Assembly (NCBI GenBank): GCA_037367355.1
Contig: CM074697.1
Location: forward strand, 2,542,001-2,606,000
Origin: Neoscytalidium dimidiatum
Taxonomy: Eukaryota > Ascomycota > Dothideomycetes > Botryosphaeriales > Botryosphaeriaceae
DNA: 64,000 nucleotides
Direction of reading: 5' to 3'
The notes below the pieces were generated by a model, which did not search any database, was not told the DNA's origin, and saw only the letters and a program-made list of their open reading frames with translations. Below are positions 36,398 to 47,458 of this stretch, in pieces. The stretch's first letter is position 1; each line of letters opens with the position of its first letter. A program made the translations under genes and the position numbers.

Positions 36398-39273
36398 CTA
36401 AATTGGCAAGATTTCAGCTGCGGGTTTCGTGATGTTGTGGGGAAGATCGTACGCGATTGTGATAGTAGTGCGCCCTTCGCTAACCTTGGCGAGCGAGGCT
36501 TGAATGGCCTTTTCGGTTTCTGAATCCAAAGATGCCGTCGCCTCGTCCATTAGAATGATGTTGGGATTTTTGAGAATTGCCCTAGCAATCGCGATCTTTT
36601 GATGTCATAAATACCTCAAATTTGAATTTCACTGGGGGTCTGGCTTACCCGTTGCTTTTCTCCACCGGACAATCGAAGACCACGCTCGCCAACACGAGTG
36701 TCATACCCGTCCGGGAATGAGAGGATTCTCTCATGGATACTTGCGGACTTCCATGCAGCGTATATCTCTTCGTCAGTCGCTGTGGGCTTGGAATATCGGA
36801 TATTGTACATCAGCGTACCGTTAAACAGCATGGTCTCCTGCGGCACGACCCCAAAGTGACTTCGTAGGCTCTGTATGGTAATATCTTGAACGTCCCGGTC
36901 ATCGATGGAAATGATTCCACTACCGGGGTTGTAGAATCGAAATAAAAGCCGGAGCAGCGTGGATTTGCCGCTTCCACTTTCCCCGACAATAGCCAATGAA
37001 GCGCCGGGCTCTACCTCGAAGGTTATTTTTTCCAGAGCCTGCCTACGCGGATCATATGCGAACGAGACATTGTGGAAGGCTATACTTCCCTTACATTTTA
37101 CCATTTCCATGGCTCCTGGCTTATCTACTACAGTTGGCTGTTCGTGGAACTGAGACGTATGAGCGCAACCATTCAAAATTCCACCGGAGGTGTGCTACTT
37201 ACCAGGGCAAGCATTGTCAAACCCTGGTGTTGCAGTACTTGATTCATCACTATAATACGCTCGTTACACATTTAATTCAGCTATCAACCTCGCTTATTTA
37301 ATAGCGTATACTAGATATATATGATTACCTTTATTAGGTGTTTTTTACCAGCATGCTAATTTATTTATTCTACTTATTATTACTGCTTAATATAGCACCC
37401 CATCAACTACTTAGATTAATAAGCATCCTCTCCGCGTCGATGAGGTTATTCTGTATCTGCGTGTAAAAGCTTCCGAAGAATGCTAGGGGAGCTTGGAGTT
37501 GGGTCAAATAGGACAGGAGCGTGACGAAGGCGGCTACCTTCTGTATTCCAATGGATACGTGATAGGCCGATAGGCAGATGACCAGCATAATTCCGAGGGC
37601 AAAGATGAGATTCTGGCTCGTATTCAGCAGATTCGGCGAGACGAGGACAGAATACTCCGCGGACTGGAACGACGCGACGCGATCCGAGAACCGGGCGAGC
37701 TCTGCGCCGACCGCGTCATTGTAATGCACCACCTCGTACGACATGATGGCGTCGGTCCTGCAACTCGTCAATTAAATCATTAAGTCGAAGGAGGACCTCG
37801 GCAAGACCAACTTTACAGCATCAACCTCCCTGTCTTCATGAACCATCTGCCGTCTCGCCCTGCCGCGGTACTTGGCCATGTACACTGTTACGAACAAGTA
37901 GATGCCTCCCATTGCAATGATGATTATGGAGTACAGAGGATCAAACGTAGCAAGCAGGTATGCGGCTACAATTCCGATGTCGGCCACCGTTGGGAACAGC
38001 TGGAAAATGAGGGAGTCAAGAAAGGTATTGATGGCGCCACCTTTCCCCAGCGCGCTCATGACCTCACCCAGACGCTTTCCGAGGTGGAACTCCAAAGAAA
38101 GTGACAGGACGTGTTCGAAGGTAGACCCGGTAAGTCTGCGGTAAGCGGCTTGTCCGATTGGGATCCAAAGGAGAGAGCGGATGGAGGCGATCACACCCTG
38201 CTGCACCTGGAGTGTGCGGAAGAAGGTGTATAGTAAGAGCTCCTTCCATGGTATATGTCCGTATCCTAAATTTTCAACCAATCGGCCAAGTTGAATAGGT
38301 ACCAGGATGTTGATGATGTGTTGGAGAATCAGGAGGCCAATACAGACGTATGCACGACATTGTAAGGAGATAGAATGGGAAGGCTTTGCCAGTCAGTACG
38401 TTTCAGACAGCATTCGAGCTTTACTCACCATATGCATGACCAAAAGGTCCCGAATCCAATTAGGTAGTCCAACTAACCGGTGGTCTGCGCATCCTTTGTG
38501 GTTTGATGCGGTATCTTTGGTAAGTTAATAGCCCCGTAACCGATGTTGTCGTTATCTGCTCGAAGTAGAGGCGATGCCTCCAAGTTGAGTGCCTGTCGAT
38601 TTTGTGCCGAGAAAAGCGCTATCGCTGTTGTAAGACACACCATTCTGCACGAGTGGAGGGCTAGTAAAACGGAGATACTGGTTCGTGGAAGGCTATACGA
38701 CGACAGTTTCATGAAGTAACATCCTGCAAATGCTGCTTCGAACACAAGGGCAGTGCTCCACGTGTGGCAATTGGTCTCAGTAGGTTCATATGCGGTGTCT
38801 GCATCAGGCAACATCGATGCTCAAAGAACAGAAGCACACCAAGCTGACACGCCTGCAACAACAAATTAGCAGGTTTCACATGGGTAGAGCGCAGTTTGCA
38901 CTTGCCATATATCCTTCACTATTCCATAGTTCACCATTTATCATGAAAAAGGCAGGCAGGGCTATTGATGCTATAGAGCCAACCTATTCACATGTAAGCT
39001 TTGTGATTGAAGAGAAGGGGCAAGTTTTTATTTCTTCATTTCTTTGGTCTTGAAGAAAAAACAAAGATCCGGAGAGCGCACCAACAAAGCACATAGAAGG
39101 ATGGTAATCCAGAAGATAATGTTTCCAGCGATATTTTGGTATGCATCGCCGTGCTGGCTCTTTGACCAGAAACGAGAACGAATGAGGATGCTGGAGATAA
39201 GATAGCAGAGGAACGGGAAGACCGGGTAGGCTAAGCAAAGAACACGCTGCATTGCTCCTATCCTGGCGTCCAT
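36398..39273 (-). pseudogene. HMT1-type (ABCB half) transporter pseudogene
   Basis: Parts of a vacuolar heavy-metal-tolerance-type half transporter appear in order on the minus strand. These are N-terminal hydrophobic segments (39273-39028, 38814-38473), the six-helix TMD (about 38370-37780 and 37771-37403) and the NBD with Walker A GESGSGKST, signature LSGGEKQR and Walker [12 protein letters not shown] (37176-36398). Several lesions break it. A TAG at 38475-38473 interrupts DAQTTG*LDYLIGFG, where relatives have tryptophan; the change is CA to TA on the plus strand, as RIP makes. The junction near 37772 does not close in frame. About 200 bp of A/T-rich sequence (37190-37400) separates TMD from NBD without a usable splice pair. 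The H-loop histidine after TTITIA is tyrosine, and the protein stops soon after. Non-functional is the best reading. Confidence 0.8.
37190..37402. other. A/T-rich insertion or decayed intron in the ABC pseudogene
   Basis: Roughly 200 bp rich in TTA/TAT steps between the TMD segment (stop at 37403) and the NBD segment. Relatives are continuous here (LDAERML..F.EQPTVV). Could be a RIP-mutated insertion; too short to classify. Confidence 0.45.
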
Positions 39274-39515
39274 TTTTCTCTTCTGAAATTTTCTTCTTTT
39301 CTTCTGTCACAAGTCAGTAGGCGTGTCCTGGCAAGGAAGCAAATAAAAGCTGTTGTGTGGATCGGCATTCGAACCACGGAGGCCGAGTTTGCCGCGTTCC
39401 GCCCTTGTTCATATTTATTCTTCCCATGCATCCTCGTCAGGTCATCCATAAGACTCATTTGACACCTATCGCGAAATACAAAAGTTTTTTTTTTTTTAAG
39501 ATTGACTCGCACCGG

Positions 39516-40181
39516 AATGTTCCAAAGGGGACTCGCAAACGTAGAATCGATCATGCCAAAGATCAGCAAACAAGTCGAGGAAAGGAAAAAGAAGCCCACG
39601 GAGTCGAAGCTAGATCTCTCAACATCAGAAAACCTTCTCATTCGCCCGGAGCTCCTAAAAATATATAGGGATGCTATTGAAGACGGTCTTGAATCTAGTG
39701 TCTGTAGCACGATGATACTTATGAGATCTTACGCTAACCATCTAGTAGCACCTGTCGTACCCGAAAGGATTCTCCGGTGATTCAGCTCTCCTCTCTCAAT
39801 TGGCCCAGTTCTTCAACACCTACTTTAGCCCCGCACTTCAAGTCGAGCCTAACCATATGGTCACTGCTCCTGGAGCAGCGACATGTCTGGATACTTTGTT
39901 ATTCAATATCTGCGACCCCGGTGACGCTGTGCTGGTCCCCGGTCCTTATTGGAGTATGTCTATGTCCTCCTCCGTCGGCCACCGGAACAAGACGAGCTAA
40001 TTTGGCGCCCAAGATTGTTTTGATTTTCAATTTCGCGTGCGGTCCTCTCCCCGTGAACGTGGACGACTTTTCCGATACGTTTACGATGAAATTAATACCT
40101 GCGCTTTCGGCAGCGCTCGAAGCTTGTAAGCGTCCTGTCCGCGCTTTAGTCCTAACGAATCCCCATAACCCCTTCAGCTGA
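39516..40181 (+). pseudogene. 5' half of a class I PLP aminotransferase (ACC-synthase-like), broken
   Basis: The beginning of a fold-type I aminotransferase is visible in pieces: DLSTSENLLIRPELLKIY, then YPKGFSGDSALLSQLAQFFN, then APGAATCLDTLLFNICDPGD with VPGPYW, then FDFQFRVR and, in another frame, VDDFSDTFTMKLIPAL and ALVLTNPHNPFS. This order matches 1-aminocyclopropane-1-carboxylate synthase-like and related fungal aminotransferases. The intron after PYW has a usable GTATGT donor. The frame shifts between FRVRS and GPLPVN, and the gene stops right after the NPHNP substrate-binding motif; the half with the PLP-binding lysine is absent. A decayed, truncated gene. Confidence 0.7.
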
Positions 40182-40211
40182 GAACGCGACCAGGCTGCAT
40201 GCGGTCCTCCT

Positions 40212-40759
40212 AACTTTTTAATGTGTACAGGACTGGCCTCCTCTTTTCGGGAAGTTAGCCGAGGTTACTACAGTCAGAGAATTCTGGGAGAGTTTTGGCA
40301 GCAAATGATGAGGAGGGTAAGCATTCCCCAGCTTAGCAAGGAATTACGGCTGACTTCGACTACCAGTTTTCTACCACGTACAGTCGGAAGTTTACGCACT
40401 TTCTTCGAATCAAGAGAGGGACTAATTTCTCCTCTTACACTGAGCTGTGGACGACGTTCACCGTCTCCGGATTTTTCCACGCTGCGTCCATCATGCTAAT
40501 GGCGTCCCCCGAGAACATTAGTTTCTATGAACGGACTGCTGAAATCATGAACTAGTTCTTGTGGCAGGCTGCCGTGACCACGCTTGAGGACTTCCTTCAG
40601 TGGCTGTGGAAGAAGCTGTTTGGCGAACCGATGGGACCTAGTCATGTTCTCGGCTACTTGTGGGTGATTTGTTCTTTTTGTATCCCTTTGCTCTTGGCGG
40701 GCGATGTAATGATGTTTCGGGTCAAGATAAAGGAGATCTCTCCTCTACATACTACGTAG
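40212..40759 (+). pseudogene. 3' part of an MBOAT / wax-synthase-like acyltransferase, broken
   Basis: Segments in order on the plus strand match the C-terminal half of fungal wax-synthase-domain membrane acyltransferases. These are DWPPLFGKLAEVTTVREFWESF, then WQQMMRR one frame over, then WTTFTVSGFFHAASIM with the histidine typical of MBOAT proteins, then WQAAVTTLEDFLQWLWKK and VLGYLWVICSF. A one-base loss in a T run near 40300 causes the first frameshift, and an in-frame TAG before FLWQAAV adds a stop. Relatives acetylate terpenoid or meroterpenoid products in several fungal clusters; the substrate here is unknown. It begins about 30 bp after the aminotransferase fragment ends, as if a deletion fused two genes. 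Confidence 0.65.
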
Positions 40760-41194
40760 ACTACTAGTCCTATGGATCGTATCCCCCTCAGATGATGGCC
40801 GCTGGCTAGACAGTCAGTTAGCAGGGGTGGTGACGGGATTGAACATACATTCATGAATATCTCAGAAATATAGAGATCAAGTGCAGGGGCAGAATACTTC
40901 GATCATCTACTGAGTCTGCCATTTTGGCGTTTGCTCGCTGCCGCGCGGTAGTCCGTAATTTGCCGATTGGCAGCTTCGGAGAGCGGCCTGGACTACGGCT
41001 TCCGACTCTACCAAATGAAGCAACCTGCACCCAGGAAAAAGAAAGAGCGCGGCCAGTTGTGGTTATGCCAGCGTTACAAAATCATGATCTTATCATTCGT
41101 AGAGAGAATTCCTCAAAATATCCTTGAGATTTGCTTTGATTCAAGTACACGCTGAAAATGGCCACCTGCGAGACTTCGATGGTGGTCCTTGAAC
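40760..41194. other. Relic-like intergenic
   Basis: No recognisable coding segment between the MBOAT and AsaB-like remnants. Confidence 0.4.
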
Positions 41195-41770
41195 CATAGG
41201 CAGCGGATCGCGGCAACCCTTTCAACCGCAGAGATCCCGATCCGGGTTTTGATATCAAGAACTTCGAGTGGCGCCCTTACCCGGTTAGCGTTGCTGACGC
41301 TCGACCCACCATGTCGACCTTCTCCCTCGACAAGCATGCATTCGCCTTTCGCCCGGATTCGCAAGGTGGCGCTTCAGACGTGCTCGAAGTATACAAACAA
41401 AATGACCATGAGAAGGTGTAAGAACGTACTATCCGCACGTTGCTCGTGTGGTCAAGGAAGCGACTGGAGCGTCGGAGGTTGTTGTATATAACCACATCGT
41501 GCGCAGACGAGACCCGTCGGTGGGCCTCTTCGGGGGCACCAAGGGCCGCCAACAACCGGCAAGCACGGTGAGTACATCTATTTTGCAAACGTCTGGTATG
41601 ACTATTAACAAAGTTCCAGGTGCATTATGATCAGTAAGTCCAGTATCAGCTTCACATAGTATGTGCTCACAGTTTCAAGGAGCTTTTCTGGTGCTGTAAG
41701 GCGTGTGAGACAATACATGGGTGACAAAGCGTATGATAAGTTGAAGGGGGATGCAATAACAAGATAGTTA
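41195..41770 (+). pseudogene. AsaB/CmcJ-like oxygenase, broken
   Basis: Remnant of the fungal family that includes AsaB and gibberellin-desaturase-like proteins (annotated CmcJ-like methyltransferase or 2-oxoglutarate-type hydroxylase/desaturase). FEWRPYPVSVADARP, SLDKHAFAF and EVYKQNDHEKV occupy one frame. After a frameshift near 41420 come YYPHVARVVKEATGASEVVVYNHIVRRR and VHYDQ, the conserved core. A possible following exon gives GAVRRVRQYMGDKAYDKL before stopping; the C-terminal third is missing. Another damaged tailoring-enzyme gene beside intact NmrA-like and TauD-like genes. Confidence 0.65.
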
Positions 41771-41938
41771 AAAAGCCTACGATAACATGAAAATGAAATA
41801 TTGGAAGATCACTCATGCACAGTTCACGTTGACAAGTGGCTGAAGTTCTTCTCTTTTTCTTTGAACAATGCTATTCCAATTCATTTCCGAAGGAAATTCA
41901 GCTCCATGCCCAATTAATAGTAAACACTTACTGCCTAC

Positions 41939-43032
41939 TCAGCCAAGGTTTTCCTTCAACAGCTCCAAGCTTCCCTTGAAGTTGGCAACCTCGTCCGTTG
42001 ATATGCCCAGCTGCTCCTTTGTGACGAAAATACCCTGGTCTTTCATATGTGCATACCAATCCGGTACAGCCTCACCAAATGAAAGCTGAGTGCAGGCTTC
42101 TTGCCCTGCAACGCCATACAGCTTCTCGAAATCCGCAGGCGTTATCTGCACAAACACGGCTCTTTTTCCTGAGACTGTTTCCCACACGGAGAGGGCCTGA
42201 CCAAGCGTAATGACTTCAATACAGACTGCGGCGTACTTTCCATGCGTCATTTGAGGATTGTTAAGGATCTGACGCACCCAGACACCAGGGGCCCTGGCCA
42301 TGTCGCCAGAGATGGGGAGATTTGCCGATGGCTTGGACGCGACCAACCACAGGTACTTCCCAGGCGCAGCAGGCTAAGCTTCAAGTATTAGCATCGAGTC
42401 CGCGATAGGAGAGAAAGCGCAAAGGAACACTTACCACCGCAATCGGCTTCAGCATGGGAAAGAAAGCGAAGTTGGATGGGTAGAATCCGAAGAAGAGGAA
42501 GGTGGTCTTCGCCGCCAGGTCAGGCAAGTGCTCGCGGATGTAACGGTCGACCTTTGCCTTGTAGTCGAAATGAGGAACAGGGCATGCGCCGTTGGTGAGC
42601 CGTTCTGCTGCAGGCAACGTGCTCCAGATGTAGTGCTCCAACGTCTTCACCTCAGCCGCGAGCCTCGCAAGACCCAATCCTTGTCTCTCTTCAGCTTCTC
42701 CGGCCTGGGTCTGATTTAAACCTTTCCGAAGATGCTCCCACCAGTTTGTAACACCGAAGATAGCGTGTGCGCCCTGCGTATTGAACTCAGTTGATGTGGA
42801 AGGGTGAATAGGAGAAGAAACTCACGTGAAATGCTTTGCGCATCGATGTCTCGTCATCGTAGTTTGCAGATATGACTTCTGCACCTTGGGCGGCGAGCTC
42901 TTTGGCCTTTTCCCCGCCCGGGTTTCTAGTTACGGCGCGGACGTGCCATTGCCCGGTCTCGAGCAGCACTCGGACTACGGAGGATCCTTGCGTTCCCGTC
43001 GCACCTGTTACAACGACAGTCTTCTTGGTCAT
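41939..43032 (-). CDS. NmrA-like NAD(P)-binding protein, 326 aa
   Basis: Atypical SDR of the NmrA/HSCARG type. Exons 43032-42826, 42773-42435 and 42373-41939 are joined by phase-0 introns (GTGAGT...CAG, GTAAGT...TAG). The N-terminal Rossmann motif is VVVTGATGTQGSSV, followed by RAVTRNPGG, which favours NADP. The conserved GAHAIFGVTNWWEH block lies near residue 70. No Tyr-x-x-x-Lys active site is evident, as usual for NmrA-like redox sensors. NmrA-like proteins serve as regulators or reductases and are common in metabolite clusters. It is divergent from the TauD-like gene, with a shared 758-bp upstream region. Confidence 0.92.
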
Positions 43033-43790
43033 TTTTGATCAAATAACAAATATACTTCTGCTGTACGGAAAATGGCAGGAGGTTGTTGATACTTCTAATC
43101 AGTTCTTTAGAATAGATGTTTGCAAGGAAAGGACGATGCAAACGAGATGAGATGCAGCCGGCTTAGAGAAGGCGCATTAGATAAGCAGAAGATGCATAAA
43201 GCACCAGTAGCCGATAGTATGCGGATGAATTCCCCATGCATTAAAGTACTTTGGGCCTGTGAGTATGCTTGATGGGTTCCTGTCTGATCAATCTTTCTTC
43301 AAAACCCTGGCGTCCACGAGATGATTGGAAAGCTGAGTCTATGCCCGCGTATCGCCTCGATCACCGCCATATGTTTGGCAGTGGCGATCGGGAAGCGTAA
43401 ACGGCCCGCGAAGTATTGTGTACTGAATCGGGGCTAGCATCGATTCATGTCATGAGTCAACAGGTCCTAAATTCGCCGATTCGGCGTTCAGGACCAGCCA
43501 TGTAGAGTGGAGTGCCTTATAATAGCAGGGGAAGAAAATAACGCTAAATACGACATGTATCATCATAAAGCCGGTGGGTTTCTCCCACGTGCGGGGAGTA
43601 AATTCGCCGATGCTTGTCGGGTACTCTGACCAGACGTTCGATTGATAGATACCAGAGTATTGCATGCACTGTTCATTTAGACACCACTTAGTACACTAGC
43701 GAGACAGCTCTTTTAAAAACCGGCACTCATTGATTTACCTTCTTTAATCTACCTACTTTAATTCTATACGAAAAGGCGTCCTTAGCAACC
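43033..43790. promoter_or_regulatory. Divergent promoter region, NmrA-like / TauD-like
   Basis: 758 bp between start codons on opposite strands. No gene inside; a bidirectional control region is inferred from layout. Confidence 0.45.
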
Positions 43791-45241
43791 ATGCCTAGAA
43801 CCACAAGCCTATTGTTTAATCGCACTGCACCAACTTTGCGGCTGCTGGTGTCGAAATCTGTCCGTTCACCATCCCTAAGCAGGAGTTTTGCCCAAGAAGC
43901 CTCTTTTCCCAAGCCATTGAAGCTGCAGGGGGTTCTCAAGCCCTTGAAGCAGTTCGACGTCACACCAAGTGTTGGCACAGAGTTTCCGGAGGCCAACCTG
44001 GTCGACATAATGCACAAACCCAACGCTGATGAGTTACTCAGGGACCTTGCCATTACAAGTAAGCGCGAGCTAACCATTCGTGATCATGGCGAAGATGACT
44101 AACTCATGGGCCTTCACTAGTATCCCGCCGTGGTGTCGTCTTCTTCCGCAATCAGAGCAACATGACGAACGATTTCCAAAAGAAGTTGATCCAGCGCATG
44201 GGCGAGCTAACAGGAAAGCCAAAGGAATCTGGTCTGCATATCCACCCCGTGCTCAACCCGGAAAGAGAGTTGGGCGGCGATGATCTCTACATCAGCACTA
44301 TCAGCTCCCGCCAAAGGAAAGCTCACCACGGCAAGGCTATTCCAAGGGACCTCGGTGCCAACCGGCAGGCTCTTGAGTCATGGCACAGTGATATCCAATC
44401 GGAGCAGGTGCCTTCCGATTACACATGCTTGCGCCTCGTGGAACTACCGAGCGTAGGAGGAGGTTTGCTTGCTACCGCCATCTGGTGTCAAAGCAATCAT
44501 TAACTGACCAATTCCAGATACGTTATGGGCATCTGGCTACGAGGTCTACGATCGCATTAGCAAGTCCATGCAGAAGTTCTTGGAGCAACATACTGCCAAC
44601 TACACAGCACCATGTAAGAGTCCCGTCAAAGCCATAAGAAGAAAAGCAATCATTTACGAACACATTTTCGACAAGTCTTCAACAAGATTGCCCAGAACTC
44701 GAAGATTAAGTTTTACGAGAAGCCGCGTGGCCACCCTAGTAATGTAGGCTCCGCCTTGAGCGCCGTCCACCCTGTCGTCCGGACGAACCCTGTAACTGGT
44801 TGGAAGAGCGTCTTCGCAATCGGCGCATACGTACGTGTTGAGATCCAATAGCCGACTTTCTTCTGAGACTAGAAGTGACTGACTGCAATTCAGCCCGCTT
44901 CCATCAACGGCCTCACCCCACCGGAGAGTGAGATGATCCTTCAGTGGCTGATGGACATCGTGCTCCGCAACCACGATCTCCAATGCCGCTTCAGGTGGCA
45001 GGGACCAAACGATATGGGTAAGCATTCCATTTCTGTTCTTATCTGCTGAATGGTTGTTAACACTTCAACAGCCATCTGGGACAACCGAAGCATGGTTCAC
45101 AACGCCACCATGGACTACGATGACTACGGTGAGAGATTCGGCTACCGTGTCTGTGGAATCGGTGAGAAGCCGTATCTTGATCCCAACAGCAAATCTATGC
45201 GCGAGGCACTGGCGCTTGAGGCACAGGAGGGGTCCTCGTAG
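43791..45241 (+). CDS. TauD/TfdA-family 2-oxoglutarate dioxygenase, 384 aa
   Basis: Non-heme Fe(II)/2-oxoglutarate dioxygenase. Six exons close in frame (1155 nt): 43791-44058, 44121-44462, 44518-44613, 44676-44830, 44894-45017, 45072-45241. The facial triad can be placed as HSD (in ESWHSDIQSEQVPSDYT) plus the distal histidine in WDNRSMVHNATMDYD, with GERFGYRV supplying the arginine that binds 2-oxoglutarate. The first ~35 residues are basic and Ser/Arg-rich (MPRTTSLLFNRTAPTLRLL), which may be a mitochondrial targeting peptide. Family members oxidise sulfonates, amino acids or secondary metabolites; the substrate is undetermined. Intact, unlike its neighbours to the left. Confidence 0.92.
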
Positions 45242-45771
45242 AGTCTGTGAGACTTCCTTTGGAAAGGGTACGGAAGTTACGAAATGCTTTCACGGACTTG
45301 CCTGCTCGTATTTGTGAAGGAGCTGACAAAGTTCCCGAATGTATTCCTGCAGCAACGCTTTTTTTTTTTTTTTTCCATTTTGCACAGATCAATCAGAGAT
45401 CGAAAATCTACAGATATATTTCACATCGAGAGGATTACCAGGTCGAATTCCAATTGTTTCGTAGGTTTCGTACATGTAGCGCAACTAAAATGTATTATAT
45501 TGCTTTGTTCATGTTCCGGGCAATTCATAGGTCCTTCTGTTTCTTGATTTCTATGGTTATATTACAGGCTTCTTGGTGAGTAATCTCGATGTTTTAAGCT
45601 GGCAGAAGGTACCAGCTGATCCCAAGCGCCGGGGCACATGAGCATGACAACTACCTGACGAAACCTCACGATGCCACCGATTTCACTATGAGGCAACGTT
45701 TCAATGTTGCCACAATATGCGAACGCAAGGATAGCACTCGCGAGGTTGCCGCTGCTTAAAAGCGAGCAAGC
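45242..45771. other. Intergenic with a 16-base T run
   Basis: 3' region of the dioxygenase gene. A poly(T) tract occupies 45359-45374. No gene recognised. Confidence 0.5.
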
Positions 45772-46140
45772 CTAGAGCCGAGAGATGCAGGCACGTAATA
45801 CGCGGAAATTTGAGCGGACGAGATTGAGACAGCTGGGTGCGACGGCAGCAGCATCTTGGCTAGGCAACGGAGAGAATGTAGAGATACCAGATCGTAGCAC
45901 AGCGATCTCAAGAGAGCCCTGGACAGCGTAAACCCGAGTGAGGCGTAGGGCAATCAGTTGATGGCCTAGGGCATCGGCTTCTTCCGGGTCTATATCGTAG
46001 CTAGCCAGTGAAAACTTCCAGGCCTGGGTTGGATGAATGGAGGCGACACTCGCAATCGGTATTGGTCTCGGTGTTGTTGATAGTGGTCTCGTCGTCGCGC
46101 TGGAGAGCATCGTGGTCGTCTTCTTCATCATTGCCCACAT
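45772..46140 (-). pseudogene. Possible C-terminal relic of an AflR-like regulator
   Basis: A 122-codon frame contains WKFSLASYDIDPEEADALGHQLIALRLTR, which resembles the end of fungal Zn2Cys6 regulators of the AflR type (an xxIGxYxLDxEE helix block). No Zn2Cys6 cluster is visible upstream, though cysteine-rich scraps occur near 46320-46400. It could be a relic of a cluster regulator or chance similarity. Confidence 0.3.
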
Positions 46141-47458
46141 GCCATGAGCAGCGCGACCTTATAACCAGGTGAGCGCTTAAGGCGGCGATAGAAGTGAGAG
46201 AAAAGCGTTGCTAGACGCAGGCCTTATAGCTCCACCACGATGAGGAATGAGTCTCCGCCTCCTTGGTGACTTGCAGAGCAGCATCCATGCCACTTTGGAC
46301 GCCCTTCTCAACTTTCCAGGCGCGGCAGCATCCGCAACGCAAGCAATGCGCAGCCACAGTGGCACTCCATGCTGTGATAAATGGATTAGGTACTGACAGC
46401 TCCTTCAAGCAGAGCAGCCTCGATTATGTTGATGCTGGCGAGATCCCGCATCAAAGGCAGGGGTGCCTGGCAAGTTCCATTTTTAGGACATAGCCGCCCT
46501 CGCTGTGATACCATCGCACCACCATACTGTACGGATCCTTTACGACAGACCTTTCGGAGGGTTTTGTTGGCATGCTTGTGCGAAAGTAGCCGTATGAGCA
46601 CTTAAAATGATTCCTGGCGGCCTTGAAAATCGTTTGCATATTCGGGGGATTTCGAGGCGAAAAGCACGGACTATGATTGTCGGCATAAGCTCGTTTCTAA
46701 TGACGAAAGGTTGTTTTTGATGAAGCAAGTGTAGCCAATCAGACGGGCGATCTGTGCAGGGGACCTAGTCGAAGCCGCGCTAGGGAAATCTTTCCCTCAG
46801 CGACCTCGTGCACTCATGCACTATAGAGTTCCGTATGAGCTTAATTACAAAGTATTTTTCATTGAAAAAAACAATCCGGTATTAAGAAATAACATAACTT
46901 CCTCTTCTCCCTCCCTTTACACCATGGAGCATCTACGCAGGTTAGGTCAGTAGGATACTACATCCAATACTAATTCTCTACCAAACCTGACTACTAATCT
47001 TTGTACGCTACTTATCCTTTAGCAGCTTTATCGTTTCGAAGAAGAAAAAAAACCCTCTGCTCTTTCTCTTTTTCCAACTCATACGGCGGTCACGAGAAAA
47101 GTGTAGCTACTAATTCGTAGTGATTTGGGTATCCCCCCATCCAAAAGGTAGGTGACAGTATGCGGTGAGATTCACTGGTTCGGGTGAGCGGAAAAACAGC
47201 TCTGCTGGAATTCACGAATGGTACGTGCGTTTGACAATCGGCGATCTCAAAAGGAAGCGCATTTCATCCCGAAACACCTGTGCTATAATGATAACGCCAG
47301 AGTACTCCACTAAGCTCCAACATTCTCCTCTCAGGTTTTTTTTACCCATTAGTAACGGATGTGTGCATACATATAAAATCGCCTCTTCCCAATTTCAGCA
47401 TATCCTACGATCTTCGGAACACGGGAATATACTCTCTAAAATTGGCTTAATCGCTTGA
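46141..47458. other. Intergenic, promoter of the SDR gene at its right end
   Basis: No recognisable gene. The right ~500 bp precede the SDR start codon. Confidence 0.45.

Noticed and set aside
36398..39273. HMT1-like gene as intact with extra introns
   Set aside because: Tried splice joins around the TAG, near 37,772 and across the A/T-rich insert; none closed the frame, and the H-loop residue is lost.
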